From contig JACBWW010000050.1 of the NCBI GenBank assembly GCA_020086605.1, positions 1,573,386-1,637,385 on the forward strand: DNA of 64,000 nucleotides, in the 5' to 3' direction. The notes below the pieces were generated by a model. That model saw only the letters and a list, made by a program, of their open reading frames with translations. It was not told the DNA's origin and did not search any database. The translations under genes and the position numbers were made by a program. Within the stretch, counting starts at the first letter, position 1. Each line of letters opens with the position of its first letter. Positions 32,361 to 44,999 of the stretch are shown in pieces. This stretch comes from Lanius collurio (lineage: Eukaryota; Chordata; Aves; Passeriformes; Laniidae).

Positions 32361-32848
32361 AAGTGTATAATGATGACTATCAGCTCTATAAAATTTTCTT
32401 TTACTGTTTTCTGCTGTCCCAGCCGTAATTCAAGGGCCCAGCTTTGTTCCATGAAACTGAAATTGTTGTGAGTGGGTTATGCTTGGAGCTGAATACCGAG
32501 GTGGGAATTGCAGACTCATTTCCAGCACTAGAACAGAGCTCACAGGGATTGTTACTCACCCTGTTTACCTTACAGGCCACCCTTAGGATGGGTGTCATTG
32601 CCCATTTTCCATATGGCATCCCAGGGACTGGAGTTTTCCTTGGCTGGCTGCTCCACGCGAAGCTGGCAGGCTCAGGGACATCGATTAGGCCACCCAGATA
32701 CTTGTAAGCCTTCTAATACTGCACTATTTTTCTGAGTATTTGAGTTTATCCTTCTCCAGCTCCCGTGTGCTAAGCAATAAAACTGGAATTATCCCATCGA
32801 ATCTCCTTGGGTTGTTTTTCTTTTGTTTGTTTGTTTGGGGTTTTTTTG

Positions 32849-32869
32849 TTTTTTTTTTTTTTTTTTTTT
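32849..32869. repeat. Poly-T run
   Basis: A 21-base T run preceded by gttt-type repeats from about 32822. Confidence 0.9.
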
Positions 32870-33117
32870 CCCTAGAATATGGTCAGGTTCTCCTGTGTGT
32901 CTGGAGGAAAAGGTAAGGGAAAGAGAAGAAAAACGGGTAGAAATTGAGTTTGCTAAAAATAAAAGAAGTGGTTCCTATTTTCTCTCCTGTTTGGAAGGAA
33001 CCTGGAAACAAGCTGGAGTAAAATCTCTTAATTATAACAGTTTTTTCTGGAGATAAATGAGTGAAAAACATTTCATTTGGAAGAGAAATTTCAGGCAAAT
33101 TTGACAAATATGCGATA

Positions 33118-33260
33118 TGGAAGTGTCCAAGGCCAGGTTGGACGGGTCTTGGAGAAACCTGGGATAGAGGAAGGAGTTCCTACCCATGGCAGGGGTGGCA
33201 CTGGATGGGCTTTAAGGTCCTTTCCAGCCCCTGAACCATTCTGGGATTCTGTGTGATGTC
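33118..33260 (+). repeat. CR1 LINE 3' fragment
   Basis: From 'tggaagtgtccaaggccagg' through 'cccatggcaggggtggcact' to 'ccattctgggattctgtgtg'. Plus orientation. Confidence 0.9.
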
Positions 33261-36200
33261 TGCCAAGCAAATGAGAGTCAAGGAACAGACTGAGGAAATT
33301 ATTTTGGTGATGTGGGATTTTGAAAGCGTGGGTGAATGTGGCTGACTAGAGACTGAAATATTCTTCCACTTATTTATTTCTGTGAGGGGTCAGGAAATCT
33401 GCGGGTGGCTCAGAGGACAACTGGAGTGGTTGGTGCTTTGATCCGACCTTGCACAGCTCTGTTTTGAAGGGAGTACCCCAAGAGGTCAATGTGTGTTTGT
33501 ATGTCCAAAACACTCTGAAAATGCAATGAATTCCGCTCTATAATCTCACCCTCAGCTTTGCCCCCGGTTCACTATTAAATACAAACAGTGAATGACAGAA
33601 AATGGGTAAGCATTGAAAGAGACTAAACAGTCCGAGGGGGCGGTAAAGGACAGACTGATTGAGTCTTAGGAAATCCGTCTTTTATGGGTAATGTCGGCTC
33701 TTAACACCTTGTTCATGGTGGCCTTTTGGTTTCTTTGAGGGGAGGGAGTCAGGGAGATGGAGGTGGGAGCGATGCCGAGGTGTCACTTCGGGGTCCAGCA
33801 AGCCTTCCCTGAGCACTGGGATGGGCAGGCTGTCAGATAAACTCCCATTGCACATCTACGGTGATGAATTGGTCCTGCAGCAGGAGAGAATTCAGCCTCT
33901 TTCCCGATTATATCTGTCTCTGAAGGTAGAGGAGTAAAACGTGCCACCGCTGTCCCTCAGGGCTGCAAGCATTTCAGCTGCAGGGCCCTGGCAGTGAACT
34001 CGGAGGGCCCTGCATTGAAGTGCTGCGGAATTTTGCTTTCGAGGCCGAGTTATCCCGGTGTGCACGAACCACCCGAGGTGAGGAGGGAAAGCTTTCCTGC
34101 TGTCCCGGGGCGGGGTGGCGGAGGAGCTCCGCAGGGATACATTTACTTACAATTTGCTTGCTTAGCACACTGTAGCGTACAATTCATAATGTTCCGTGGG
34201 AGTCAGGAGCGTGTGCAGCCTCTTCCCTTTCCCTCCGGGTGGTCTTTAACCCCGGTGCTGTTCTTGACCCCTTTTGTGAGGTCCTCAGGAGTTCCCCGTG
34301 CCCACCACGTTTGTACATCACATCCAGGGGGGAGAGCTCCCTGCCCCACACTGGTTGCTATTTCTGAATGCCACCTCCAGCTCTTTCCCTGCAGTAAAAT
34401 TTTAGTGGGAAACTTAATGAGTTTTTCTTTTTTACCTCTGGGAATTTATTTTTTTTTTTTTAAAGCAATCACTTGTTCCCAGCGACTCTAATGTATTTTC
34501 AAGGATGGCAGGAGTAGAGGAAAGGGAAAGGCACTCAGTGTGTTTTGAGCTGGTGGGAAAACCAGATTGTGGTGGTTTGACCTCACCAAAAATCAGAAAC
34601 TATCAAGAAGCAGCAAATCCCACCATCGATTTGACCCCTGGCAAAATCAGCTCCCAATTCCTGATGTACTTAAGAGTTAGGATAAGACACCACAGGTAAG
34701 ATCCAGTTTTCAGAAGCTGCTGGAAGCTGTTAATCATATGAAAACTATTACAGAAGAGATACCAGCCCTCCTGGACTTCATATTCCTTTGCCACAGATGG
34801 AAACTTCCCAGCAGGGGCTGAAGCAAACCCTGAAGTGAGCAATAACAAACATTTGGGAAGAATAGATGAGCCCAAATCTAACAGCCCTGCAGAATTTGCC
34901 CCAGAGAGAGTCAGCTGAGTTATTTAGGTTTAGTTCTTTAGCCCTTTAAAGAATATTTCAAATAACCATTAATTCCAGTTGGGTGGGAGTTTCAGAGGGT
35001 GATTGGGGGTGAGGAGAATGGATTTTTTTTTTTTTTAACTGAAGGGAAATCAAGAGCTGCTGGTACTTTTGTCTTATTTGCACATGAATCCATGTGAATT
35101 ACTCCACGTCCTGATCTCTGCTCTGCTGGAGTGGATCACTCAGTGGCACCCTGGAGAAGGGATGTCTGTGGAAATAACTTGTGCTGGTGACTTCTTGGCA
35201 CACAAAAATAGAAGAATACAGCAGAGAGCCCCCAAAATGTTACCACGGGATGCTGCAGAGGGCATGGGGCTTGTAAATACCTACAGTGAGTGGGCACTAA
35301 TGGTTCTTCAGGGATGTGACAGGGACACTGATAAACCCGATTTGGGAAACAATGAAGGGAACAGAGAGTGAGAATCCAGCATACAGTGGCTGCCTGTAAA
35401 AAAGGAAAACTGGATAACGTGTAACTTATGCACTAATGAGGAAAAAGCAAGCAAACCCTTCAGAAAGCCACAGACTGGAGAAGAAATTCAATGAACAGCG
35501 TTAGAATCCTCCTGGTGGGGAAGATGGGATGTTGAGGACAATGAAGGGACACTCAGGGAAGAGTGGGTCAAGAAGTAGAAAGGGGGAGTTCCCAGAAAAA
35601 GGAGGAGATGTGGGAAAGTTCTGCATGTCCAGATTGTAACCAAAAGGGCTGAGACAATTGGATGCTTTGCACCACAAATGTTTGTATCCCTGCAATTGGA
35701 CTAGTAATAATTCCTGCATGGCCTGTCAAGGCTTTATTAGCCTGTCAGTAAACTCTTGGCCCTGCATGTGAATTGTGTTCCTTTGGCTCAGGTGGGTTGG
35801 CAGGGAGCTGCTCAAGTCATCTGCCCTCTAAAGTCTGGATGCAACAATAATGTAGGATGGCTAAAAGGCGTTTTTGAGCCCTTGCAGAAAGAACAGAAGT
35901 GGTTCCTTGGGCAGAAATTGTGATAACAGCTGCACTTTTAGGTGGACTTCCAGTAAAGGAAGAGGTAGGGGTTGGCTGAAATCTGCCTGGATTTTTGCTG
36001 TCGCTTTTTCTGCAAATGTGGGGGGGAAAAAATTAGCTCTGATTTTAGTAAATGTGTAATGAAATAGGAAAGGAGGAGAAAGTGACCTTCCAAAGCTTGT
36101 GTTGGATGTCTTCTAGCACACAGACATTCAGACAAGGTTGCAAACCCAGCCAAGGCTGTTTGCTTTGAAGCACTAGGAAATTATCCTTCCTGCTCCGAAA

Positions 36201-36513
36201 AGCACGGACTGTACAGCCAAGCTCTTTGGTGAGTTTTAGTGAAAACTGATATAAAAGGTACTTCTGAAGGAAGAAAAAAAAGGTTTGTGTTTTTTTTGTT
36301 TTTTGTTTTTTTTGAGAAGATTTCCTAATATCTAACTCTTAATTTAGTTTCCTGGTTTGGATTGCAGTTTTCAGATGTTCTGTTACAAGAGCTGATTTTT
36401 TGCATCCCTTCTCATCAGAGATGAGGCTTCAGGTGGCTGACCCAGGTGACCAGTCCTTTGCCATTGCTGGCTCTGAACTCCAGCAGGAGGGAGAAATAAA
36501 ATTCACCCTCTAA

Positions 36514-36606
36514 TCACAGAATTCCAGACTGGTTTGGGTTGGGAGGGACCTTAAAGCTCACCTCGTTCCACCCCCTGCTGTTGTGGGGACACCTTCCACT
36601 GGACTC
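36514..36606 (-). repeat. CR1 LINE 3' fragment
   Basis: 'tcacagaattccagactggt' and 'gggagggaccttaaagctca'. Minus orientation. Confidence 0.88.
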
Positions 36607-36829
36607 TCCCTTCCTTGCTGCATCTTGTCATCTTTCCCCACCTGCTGTGGGATTGGTGGGATATTTTGTGTGTGTGTGTTTTATTAATGTACCTCTTTTG
36701 TGGGCAGAAATGCCATAACATCCCATTTAAATTGGGAAAAGTGGGATTTGACCGGGGCTGTTTAGGCAGCCCTGAGAACAATGGGGAGGGGGTAAGGGCA
36801 CGCCCTTATTTTCCCCGTTAATCGGTTCC

Positions 36830-37270
36830 CATTCCTGAAGGGGAGCCGTCCCTGCTCTGGAAGTTCTCCCCACATCCTCTAGATGCTACTCGTGCTCTGC
36901 AGGAGCCGCATTCCCGAGCCAACCTCCGCAGCCGAGCGTGTGCAGCGCCTTCTGTGCCAAACCCAGCGCCAGCCGCCTCCCTCCCCTCCCCTAATTCTCT
37001 TTCTCGATTGTTCCTGTCACATCGAGAATTTACAAAATTGTCACTTAAGAGGAGAAAGTGACAATTTCCCTCCAAATCTTCTGCTGGCGGGGACCTCTCT
37101 CGCCCTTTTCCTCAGTGCATTAAATGCACCCAGTGCGTGGCAGCACTTTGGAGAGCAAACCACAAAAAGTAAGGCTGCCCATTTTAACTCTTCCCGGAGT
37201 CTGAGTTCGGACCTGCGAGGAATTTCTAATGAGCTTTGCACTCTCTGTTATCAATACAGGGATTGCAGGA
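36830..37270. promoter_or_regulatory. Candidate regulatory element with a perfect inverted repeat
   Basis: A locally CpG-richer, repeat-free stretch. It contains perfect 12-bp inverted arms, aaattgtcactt (37035-37046) and aagtgacaattt (37056-37067), separated by nine bases. The arms carry TTGTCA/TGACAA words like those bound by TALE homeodomain factors. A regulatory role is inference. Confidence 0.3.
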
Positions 37271-37419
37271 ATGTGTTGTGAAGTTTGCCATTAATTTTAA
37301 TTTTGGGCTCTCATGTTTTCATCTGTTGTTGTTTTGTCACATTAGCACTTAGGAAAATGTCTTTTTCAAGTGAATTTGTGTGTCTTTGTGTCTCTTCTGT
37401 CGTGTTTTTGCCCAACCAC

Positions 37420-37492
37420 CCTCTGGGGGCAGAACCTTCTCCTGATATCCAGCCTAAGCCTCCCCTGACACATCTCCAGCCATTCCCATGCT
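37420..37492 (-). repeat. CR1 LINE internal fragment
   Basis: 'ctctgggggcagaaccttct' followed by 'cctgatatccagcctaagcc' is the part of CR1 that normally follows the 'caccctctgggg' block. The 3' end of the element is absent. Minus orientation. Confidence 0.7.
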
Positions 37493-38671
37493 CAAATTTA
37501 TTGTAAAACTCAGTTTTATCTCACAGGCATGACTTCTCTTTTTCCTTCCACTTCACTGGGAGACCTACCAGCAAAACATCCTAGTGCAGACAGTCAGGAG
37601 GAGGTTTTCAATCTGAGGGTTTGGGAAGGTGAAACCATCCACGTATCCTGCTGAATGGCCCCAAAATTGCCTCGGGCTGCCTGCAGGTTCACCAAGGTGA
37701 TGTTGCATAGGTTACCCATAAATCACAAATCAATGGCAAACTCTGGGACTGAAGCATGAGGGAACAGCAACAGCTTCTGGGGGTGGTCAGGGAATTTACA
37801 GAGAGAGCCTGGCCTTCACAGGGTTAAGATGTTTGAATCCCAGGCTGCATTCCTGTGCCAGGGCTTTGCTGGGTGGCCTCAGCCTCTCCTTGCCTCTCCA
37901 GTCTGACTTTAACTTCCCTTCCTTGTCTGTGCCTGCAGTGACCAGGGAAAAGGGCTCGTGGGCTCAGCTGAGTGTGGCACGAGTGTTAATTAATAACAGA
38001 CCACTCACGCTGTGGAAGAGCTGCTTGTGTGCAGTTTTGGGTGTTCTTTTCAAAGGTCACAAAAGACATGAATACCAAACTCCTCATCCAGCCCCTCTCT
38101 GAAGGGGGTGGTGGTGTTTCAAAGCTGTTTCAAAGTGACTTTGGACAAAAGCCACAAAATTCTCCCTCAGTAGCCTCAACTGCTCCCTATGTGTGGTGCA
38201 AAGCCTCTGGTCACATGTACATGTTTTCAGAGGAAAAATGCAACTTTTTCAAAGCAAATCCCTGTGGCTCCAGCTCTGAGTTATTCCAGTTACTTCTCAA
38301 TGAAGCATTTTAAAATGTTTATATACAATCTAGTTAATATGAAGCCCTTCATAAATTTTAACTGTCTGTGGCAACAGCTCAATAAATTGTCTTGATCCAG
38401 CCAACTGTGTCTCTTGCAGAAAGTATTTAATGTCTGTGAGGAGCCCCAGGCAGGTGGGATTTGGCAGATTCATGGCTGGCTGTGGACAAGCAGAGGGAGC
38501 AGCCTGGGAGTGCTTGTCCTGCCCCATCCCAGGTTGTGCTGGCTCTGCCTGAAGTTCCTGGGGCTGGCAGGGAAGGGGACAGCAGGATCATGATGATTTG
38601 GTGGTGAAATATGGGGTGTCTTTGCTAGGAAAGTCATCCAGGGCTCATGGACCTCAAAGCTTGGAGCTTCC

Positions 38672-38742
38672 TGGTCTAGTGGAAGGTGGAAGTGGAGGGG
38701 CTTTAAGGTCCCTTCCAAGCCAAACCACTCTGAGGTTCTGTG
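38672..38742 (+). repeat. CR1 LINE 3' fragment
   Basis: 'ggtctagtggaaggtgg' with 'ggctttaaggtcccttccaa' and 'accactctgaggttctgtgg'. Plus orientation, internally shortened. Confidence 0.8.
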
Positions 38743-41387
38743 GTGACCCCTGTTACAGTTTCCTCTCCTCTCTGAAAGGTTTTAGCTCACTCACTGCCTC
38801 CAACAACAGGAGGTTTCCCAACAGATTGGCTTTTTCTTGGTGCCTGGGAGCTGAGCTTCCCTTGAGGGTAACCTCAGCATGGATATTAGCTGGTGATTCC
38901 CACTCCAGTGGTGTCAAAGCAATTCCATTTCTTAAATCCCTTGCAAAAGCACAGAGAAATTCTCATGCCAAGCAGTTCTCCTGGTTCACCAGCCCCAGAT
39001 AATTAATATTTGCTGAGGTGAGGGAGGTGCTGTGACCCTACTGCACAGAACTCCTCCTGGTGCCATCCTGTAGGAGAGTGTTCCAAGACCTTCCCATCCT
39101 CTCTCACAGCTCAGCAAACCAGGAATGTGGACAAATTTCTCTTCTTACAGGTTGTGTTTGCACAACATTTGGTTGTGTGCTCTGTCCCAGCTTAAAATGT
39201 GCAAAGTGTTGAAAACCCTTCATTTTTTGCTCCTTGTAAGATGCCCAATTCTATTTTTGCTACCTGGCTGAGAATCTAATTCTCTTCTGAATGCTCCCAG
39301 GAAAAAAACTGTGCAAAAGTGCTGGATCTCGTCCCATCCCCAGTATTTACTTCTTTCAGCAGATCATGAAAGAAAGAAAAACTGAGCAGTTCAGAGATGG
39401 TTTTTATATCAGAAACAATTCCCTCTTCTGCTCCGAAGTGCTGATAGCACCGTGCACGTGGTGCCTGCACACCCTGGGACCAGCACCTGCAGCTGCTGGA
39501 CTGCCCTAAACACCCCAATCGTTCCCAGAGGAATAAAATGAACAGTTTTGGAGAGTGCCTTGGGGATGCAGGCTGTCAGCCTTTTTCAGATTGTTGTGCT
39601 TTTGCTTTTATCAAGGCTTTTCTTGGCTGTGGCTGCTCCAAATGGTCCCAGAAGGGATTTTTACACAGGGTGTAAATACAATCTGATGAGGGTGAGGACT
39701 TTGATAGTTTGGAGGGGTGTACTTTCGTGTCGGTGTTTTGCAGGTTCAATTTCCATTTGGTTCCGTTTGGTTTGTGTCAGGAAGTGGAATTGGATGGGGA
39801 TTTCATTGCTACAGATGGTGCCTTGAAATCTTTGGTCTAGTACAAATGGAACAGAAATTTCAAATTATGCCCACAGGCTCAGAAGAAGAGAATCCAGATC
39901 AGTAATGCAGCAGGTGTTGGCCATTTGTAACTCCTGCCCCCGCATTTTGGGCGATATCAAGCAGCCCTTCAGTCCTGGGACTTGTGCAACTTTGGCTCTG
40001 ATGTACTGATGGCAGCAATACCTTTTATTTTCCCTGAAACACAATGTGTCTGTGCATGTGATTTAACCAGGGTTCAAGCTGAGTGCCAGCCAAAGCTTTG
40101 TGAACTTTTTTTTTTTGCCCATCCTTTGGGAACAGCTTGATTTGCACCTGAAATGAGCAGGCTGAGCTCTTCTGGTGCCTCTGCTTAGGAAAATCCCAAT
40201 TTAAAAGCCCTGACTGCAAACTTCAGCAGCCCTTGGCTCTGGTATTTAGAAACTTGGATTATTTTGATGGTCTTGGCCAGCTTGGTGTTTCCTCCTTGAG
40301 AATTAAAGGGGAAATTTGAGGATAATGATTTGTCTCATGTTTTTCTAGTGCTGTACCATGGTAAAATTTCCAAAGCAAAGGAAACATCAATCTTGGTGCC
40401 TTGCTGGAGTTTGTTTTACATGGTGCTGGTTGTACATTTGCAAATATCAGGTTTTAGCTATGCCACATTTTTGGTATGGAAGAATGGAATTTCTTGAAGC
40501 AAGGTTCACCCCATGGCAGAAAATATTTACTCAGAGTTGACCATAATGGGATAATAATGGAAAGTTTCTGAGCCCTGTGTTTTGTTAGAAGTCACTCTAT
40601 GCCAGCAATTCTTCCTAATCTGATGTAAAACATAATGTGTCATTTAATAATACAAAGTGTACAAGGAAATATTCTTGCCATTTAGTTTAACTTAAAAAAA
40701 CCCAAACAGGTAGAACACATCTGTTAAAAAAAAAAGAGAAAAGGAGTTTTTGAAAATATTTAGGTATAAAAAATTCTGGGATCATTTGAAAGAGCCAGCA
40801 CCAAAACTGTTAAAATACATGAATTTCCCTTTCTGCCTTAATTTGTTTGATGACTGTTGTTGTATCTGGGAACCTTCCTACAGATTTATTGGCTAAAACG
40901 GAATAGTCCAGTGCCACATTCCTCATATTGGTGCTTTTGATGCAGAACTCCAGGATTCAGGACGAGGTCCTGGCCAGCTCACATGTGATGTATGTGCTTT
41001 GGCTTTAGGGCCAGGTTTCAGCCTTTTCCCAGAGCTTCACTGGAGGGGGGAGGTGTTTGTGTGTCACACTTGTCTGAGGGGTTTCCATCTGCACTGCTTC
41101 ATTAGCTGAAATTAGTACCATTTAATTGATTTTTGGCTTGTGCTGCCTGGCTGCAGCTGGGAGGTCCTTCCTGGTCAGACCCCAACCTGTGTCTCTTTGA
41201 GGGATAATCCTCTAACATTTACCTGGAACATGCTCATGAATTCTGGTTCTTCTCTGCCATGCCAAGGCACGTTTCTCCCACAGGGAATTTCTTCCCACTG
41301 CTTTCCAGTCATCACTTGCCACTACAGACGGAATTTTTTTCTTTGGACAGTAATTGTGACTTGGAAACTGGGACTTTATTGCAGGTA

Positions 41388-41520
41388 TCACAGAATCACA
41401 GACTGGTTTGGGTTGGAAGGACCTTCAAGATTATCTTGTTCCACCCCTGCCATGGGCAGGGAACCTTCCAGTGTCCTAGGTTGCTCCAAGCTCCAAGCTG
41501 GCCTGGAGCTGTCCAAACTG
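41388..41520 (-). repeat. CR1 LINE 3' fragment
   Basis: 'tcacagaatcacagactggt' then 'ttgggttggaaggaccttca' and 'cccctgccatgggcagggaa'. Minus orientation. Confidence 0.92.
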
Positions 41521-42684
41521 CTGTGAAAACCAAATCATGGGGGGTGGAGAGAGGTTTTGTCAGCAGTGGAGCAGCACCTACATGAGGGCTCAATGCAAAG
41601 CAGGATCAATCATAGGAATGTAAACTTTGAAATAAAAGCAGAATATTGCTTGATGTCTCACAGGAAAGTGAAACAAAAATGCCCTGAAAGCAGCAAAGGA
41701 GAGCGTGGGGTCAACACCAGCTCCGTGTTGGTGTAGACAAGAATTCACTCTGTGAAATCTTACTCAGTGTCTCGTTATTTATTATTCAGAGGAGATTATG
41801 CAAATGTCTATATTAGCATTTTAACACAGAGCCAGCTGAAGTGCTGGAAAAGAATACACTGAAACCTTTGATGGAAGGGAGGAGCTCGCCCCATCCCTCT
41901 GCTCTTTGCAAACTCTTTTGCACAAAGGTGGACAGCAGGCAGAGTTTGATACTGGAAGTTGGAATAGAGCTCTTTTTCCTAACCTGTGCTACCAAAGCTG
42001 CTTGTTTACCAGGTGGATACTTACCCTTAAATGCTTTATTTACAGCTGAAAGATGGATTGAAAGCATCAGTGGCTTTCTTGGATCCTCTCCTTGTTGATG
42101 TGAAAAAAATCCTGCCAGGGATGACACCGACTGGCCAAAGGCCTCGTCTGAGAATAACAAAGCTGCAGACAAAAATATCCTCCTATCTCTTGAGGTTTAA
42201 TTAATTCTCCTCCCAAGGTGGGGAGGAGGATTGGGAAGAACGTAGCAGTTTCATAATTGAAACAAAATAAAATACAATAAAAATTGTAGTGAAAGGGGGA
42301 GAGACAGAGGAAAACAACAGGAAAGGTGAGTGATGCCCAATATCCAAGTCCCCCAGCAGGGACTGGTCCCTCCCAGTCAGCTGCCCCAGCTTATACACTG
42401 GGCATGGCATTCTCTGGTAGGAAATATCCCCCTGGCCACTTTGGGTCAGCTGTCTGGGCCATGCTCCTGGCTTCTTGGGCACCTTCTCAAGGAAAACTGC
42501 ACAATCCACCCCAGTTGTGGGAAGGAGAGTAAATAATACATTGGCAGATACACAACACAGGTACCTGCATGTAATTTTAATGAGCGTGGAGCTGGAATTT
42601 AAGTGCTGTATTTCCATCACCCCTCTGCACACTCTGTGAAACAGGTGAGGAATTGTGCAGACAGTGGGCCACTAAAGAAATGCA

Positions 42685-42728
42685 GTTTTGTGATCTTGGT
42701 GGTCTTTTCCAGCTTTGATGATTCTGAG
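42685..42728 (+). repeat. CR1 LINE 3' tail
   Basis: 'ttgtgatcttggtggtcttt' and 'tccagctttgatgattctga'. Plus orientation. Confidence 0.65.
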
Positions 42729-43512
42729 CTGCTGGCTTGCAAATCAGGGTGAAATTGCTTTCTTACAGTCTGGAAAAGTTGTGTGAATCCCTAAAACTGT
42801 GTCAGTTAACTCAACCCAAAGCATCGAGCTGGCCTTTACTTGCACAACCAGTAAGCATTTTTGTGGGAAGACCAAGACTTTAGAAATGTATCACTGTGGC
42901 AAGAATTAAAAATGCCCTTTTAAAGCACAGTGTCTCAGAGGATGAAAGTCACAGTTCCTGAGGGTAGGGGTGGGATTGGCAGCACACACAGAGCTGATGC
43001 TGTTCAAGGTGGTTGAACCCTGTCATGGTTTCAGATGTGACTCAAGAAAGGACAGCAGAGCTGACCTACATCCCTTTGAGTTTAAGGATGTTGACGAGGA
43101 GTTTAGATAAATGAGGATAAAACTCCTTTAATCTGCTGGCAGTTTGTTTGATTTTTTGATGTTTCAAGAAGAATTCCTTCTCTCTTTGCTCTGACTGCTA
43201 AAACTAAGTTGCCTGGGAAACACAGAAAACGAAACTGTTCCTTGCATCCCTGGTGCTCACTTGGTGATCCAACAAAAAACGTTCTCCCAGGAAAAGCAGC
43301 CATTCACTGCATGGTTGGATTTATTTTACTGGGTGTGAAGGTCTGCAGAGTTGCAAGATAAAAAACCTGGAGAAATCAACCTTCAGTCCAGGATGGTTTT
43401 TACTTCACCTTAAGTATGAGGGTCTTAATAGCCCCATTTTCCTTTGTATTACAAGTTCTTTCCTATGGTTAACCTCCTTCCAGTTCCTCAGCAGTTGATT
43501 AACCTTCCTTCC

Positions 43513-43551
43513 TTTTTTTTTTTTTTTTAATGAGAGAGAGAGAGAGAGAGG
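43513..43551. repeat. Poly-T followed by (GA)n microsatellite
   Basis: Sixteen T (43513-43528), a short spacer, then ten GA units (43532-43551). Confidence 0.9.
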
Positions 43552-43649
43552 AAAATCAATATAAAAACTTGATAGCTCAAATTCATTTTTATTTTTGGAA
43601 AAGCCTTAAAACCCCCAGTAAATGAGGCTATAGGTTGAGGCTGAGCACC

Positions 43650-44250
43650 AGCCTGTCCTTGCCATGCTTTATTTTTAGGAGCTCCTGTTCTGGGCTTTGC
43701 TATTTGTGCCTCAGATCTGATCTAATTGTCAATGACAAAGAACTGCTCTGGCGGCCTCTCCCAGGGATAATCTCTTATGCTGAGAAAATCTTTAGACTTA
43801 ATTAAGACAGTTTTATCATTCCTGTGAACTTGCAGAGTGGCACAAAAAGGCCCCATTAATGCTCAGAAAGTCTCTCTATTCTAATCCGGTGATATTAAGC
43901 AGAGGTTTATTTCAATGAAGGTAACAACCCTCTCCAAGTGGGACTTGCACAGAGCTGTGGATCATTCCTTTATCTCCTTTAGAGATGTAACTTGAAAACT
44001 TACTCTACAAATAATTATTTTTACATCTTGAAAGTGGTGCTAAAGTCAAGACCCTGATTGAGCTGTCATTGGGAAAGTATAAATATCCTCTGAGTTTACC
44101 CCTTATAAGGCCTTTTTATTTTTGTGACTGTTTAACAAGAAATGTAAAGTTATGCATCTGATCAAAGAAAGCCTCCTGATGTTTTATGCAACGTGTCTGC
44201 CTTTGACTAGAACAAAAAATAGATCTGAGAGTACTTTAATCTGTTGAAAG
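43650..44250. promoter_or_regulatory. Candidate conserved noncoding element
   Basis: Six hundred bases with no repeat match and dense developmental-type words such as 'cttaattaagacagttttat', 'ccccattaatgctcag' and 'ctacaaataattatttttac'. It is noncoding in all frames. Composition resembles vertebrate gene-desert enhancers, but conservation cannot be judged from one sequence. Confidence 0.22.
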
Positions 44251-44817
44251 CAGAACTGTACTTACAGTAAGTGTCAGATCTCAATTGTTTGAAGTGACTT
44301 AGGGTTCTCTCATCTGACTTGACATTGTTTTACTTCATTGTTCGTGTATTTAAGATAAAAGAAAATCATTACTATTTTAAAGTTAACACAAAGAAAGTAG
44401 TCATGATCAACAGCAAAGGTTCCCAGCTCCTTGTCTGTGGGTTTTGGGGATGCTGTTTGTGAGTGACTCTGTGTATGCTCCTTATGTACAGTTATGTGTT
44501 TACATTGAATTACTAGTGCTCTACATTGTGGTACTACAGAGCTGGAGGACAGTGCTGTATAAACAACAAAAAGACTCTTTCTTCACTTTGGTTTGCAAAT
44601 TTGGGCCTGGATTCTTGCAGAAAGATAACTGCTGTTTTCTGGTGGAGTTTACACACTGGTTGAACGTGAAGCTTTCAGTAAAAGGGAAAATGTGTGAACT
44701 TCATAAACTTGCTTTTGGCTTGAGGCTGCTCATCAGTTCCTCTCCAGTTATCAGTGGCCATTTACTGACTCTAAAACAGAGGAATTTGGAGGCTGTGCTT
44801 CCACCTGGATACCCAGC

Positions 44818-44999
44818 AGCTCACTGGCACAGGGTGCCCAGAGAAGCTGTGGCTGCCCCTGGATCCCTGGAAGTGTCCAAGGCCAGGCTGGATGGGGCTT
44901 GGAGCAAGCTGGGGTAGTGGAAGGTGTCCCTGACTATGTCAGGGGGTGGCACTGGATGGGCTTTAAGGTCACTTCTAACCCAAACCATTCTGGGATTCA
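44818..44999 (+). repeat. CR1 LINE 3' fragment
   Basis: From 'gctcactggcacagggtgcc' through 'ctggatccctggaagtgtcc' to 'aaaccattctgggattcaa'. Plus orientation; it matches the copy at 25716 over its length. Confidence 0.92.

Larger units (their letters stand above)
31983..36829. other. Intergenic DNA
   Basis: Contains CR1 fragments at 32315, 33118 and 36514, and poly-T/GTTT tracts. A GC-rich patch near 34080-34140 has a GC box and a 6-bp inverted repeat (gcggag/ctccgc) but no supportable gene. Confidence 0.6.
37271..43649. other. Intergenic DNA
   Basis: Contains CR1 pieces at 37420, 38672, 41388 and 42685, and a poly-T/(GA) tract at 43513-43551. No gene signal. Confidence 0.6.

Noticed and set aside
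33994..34491. A 165-codon plus-strand frame
   Set aside because: No recognisable domain, mixed composition ending in a T-rich tract, and no splice or poly(A) context; probably chance.
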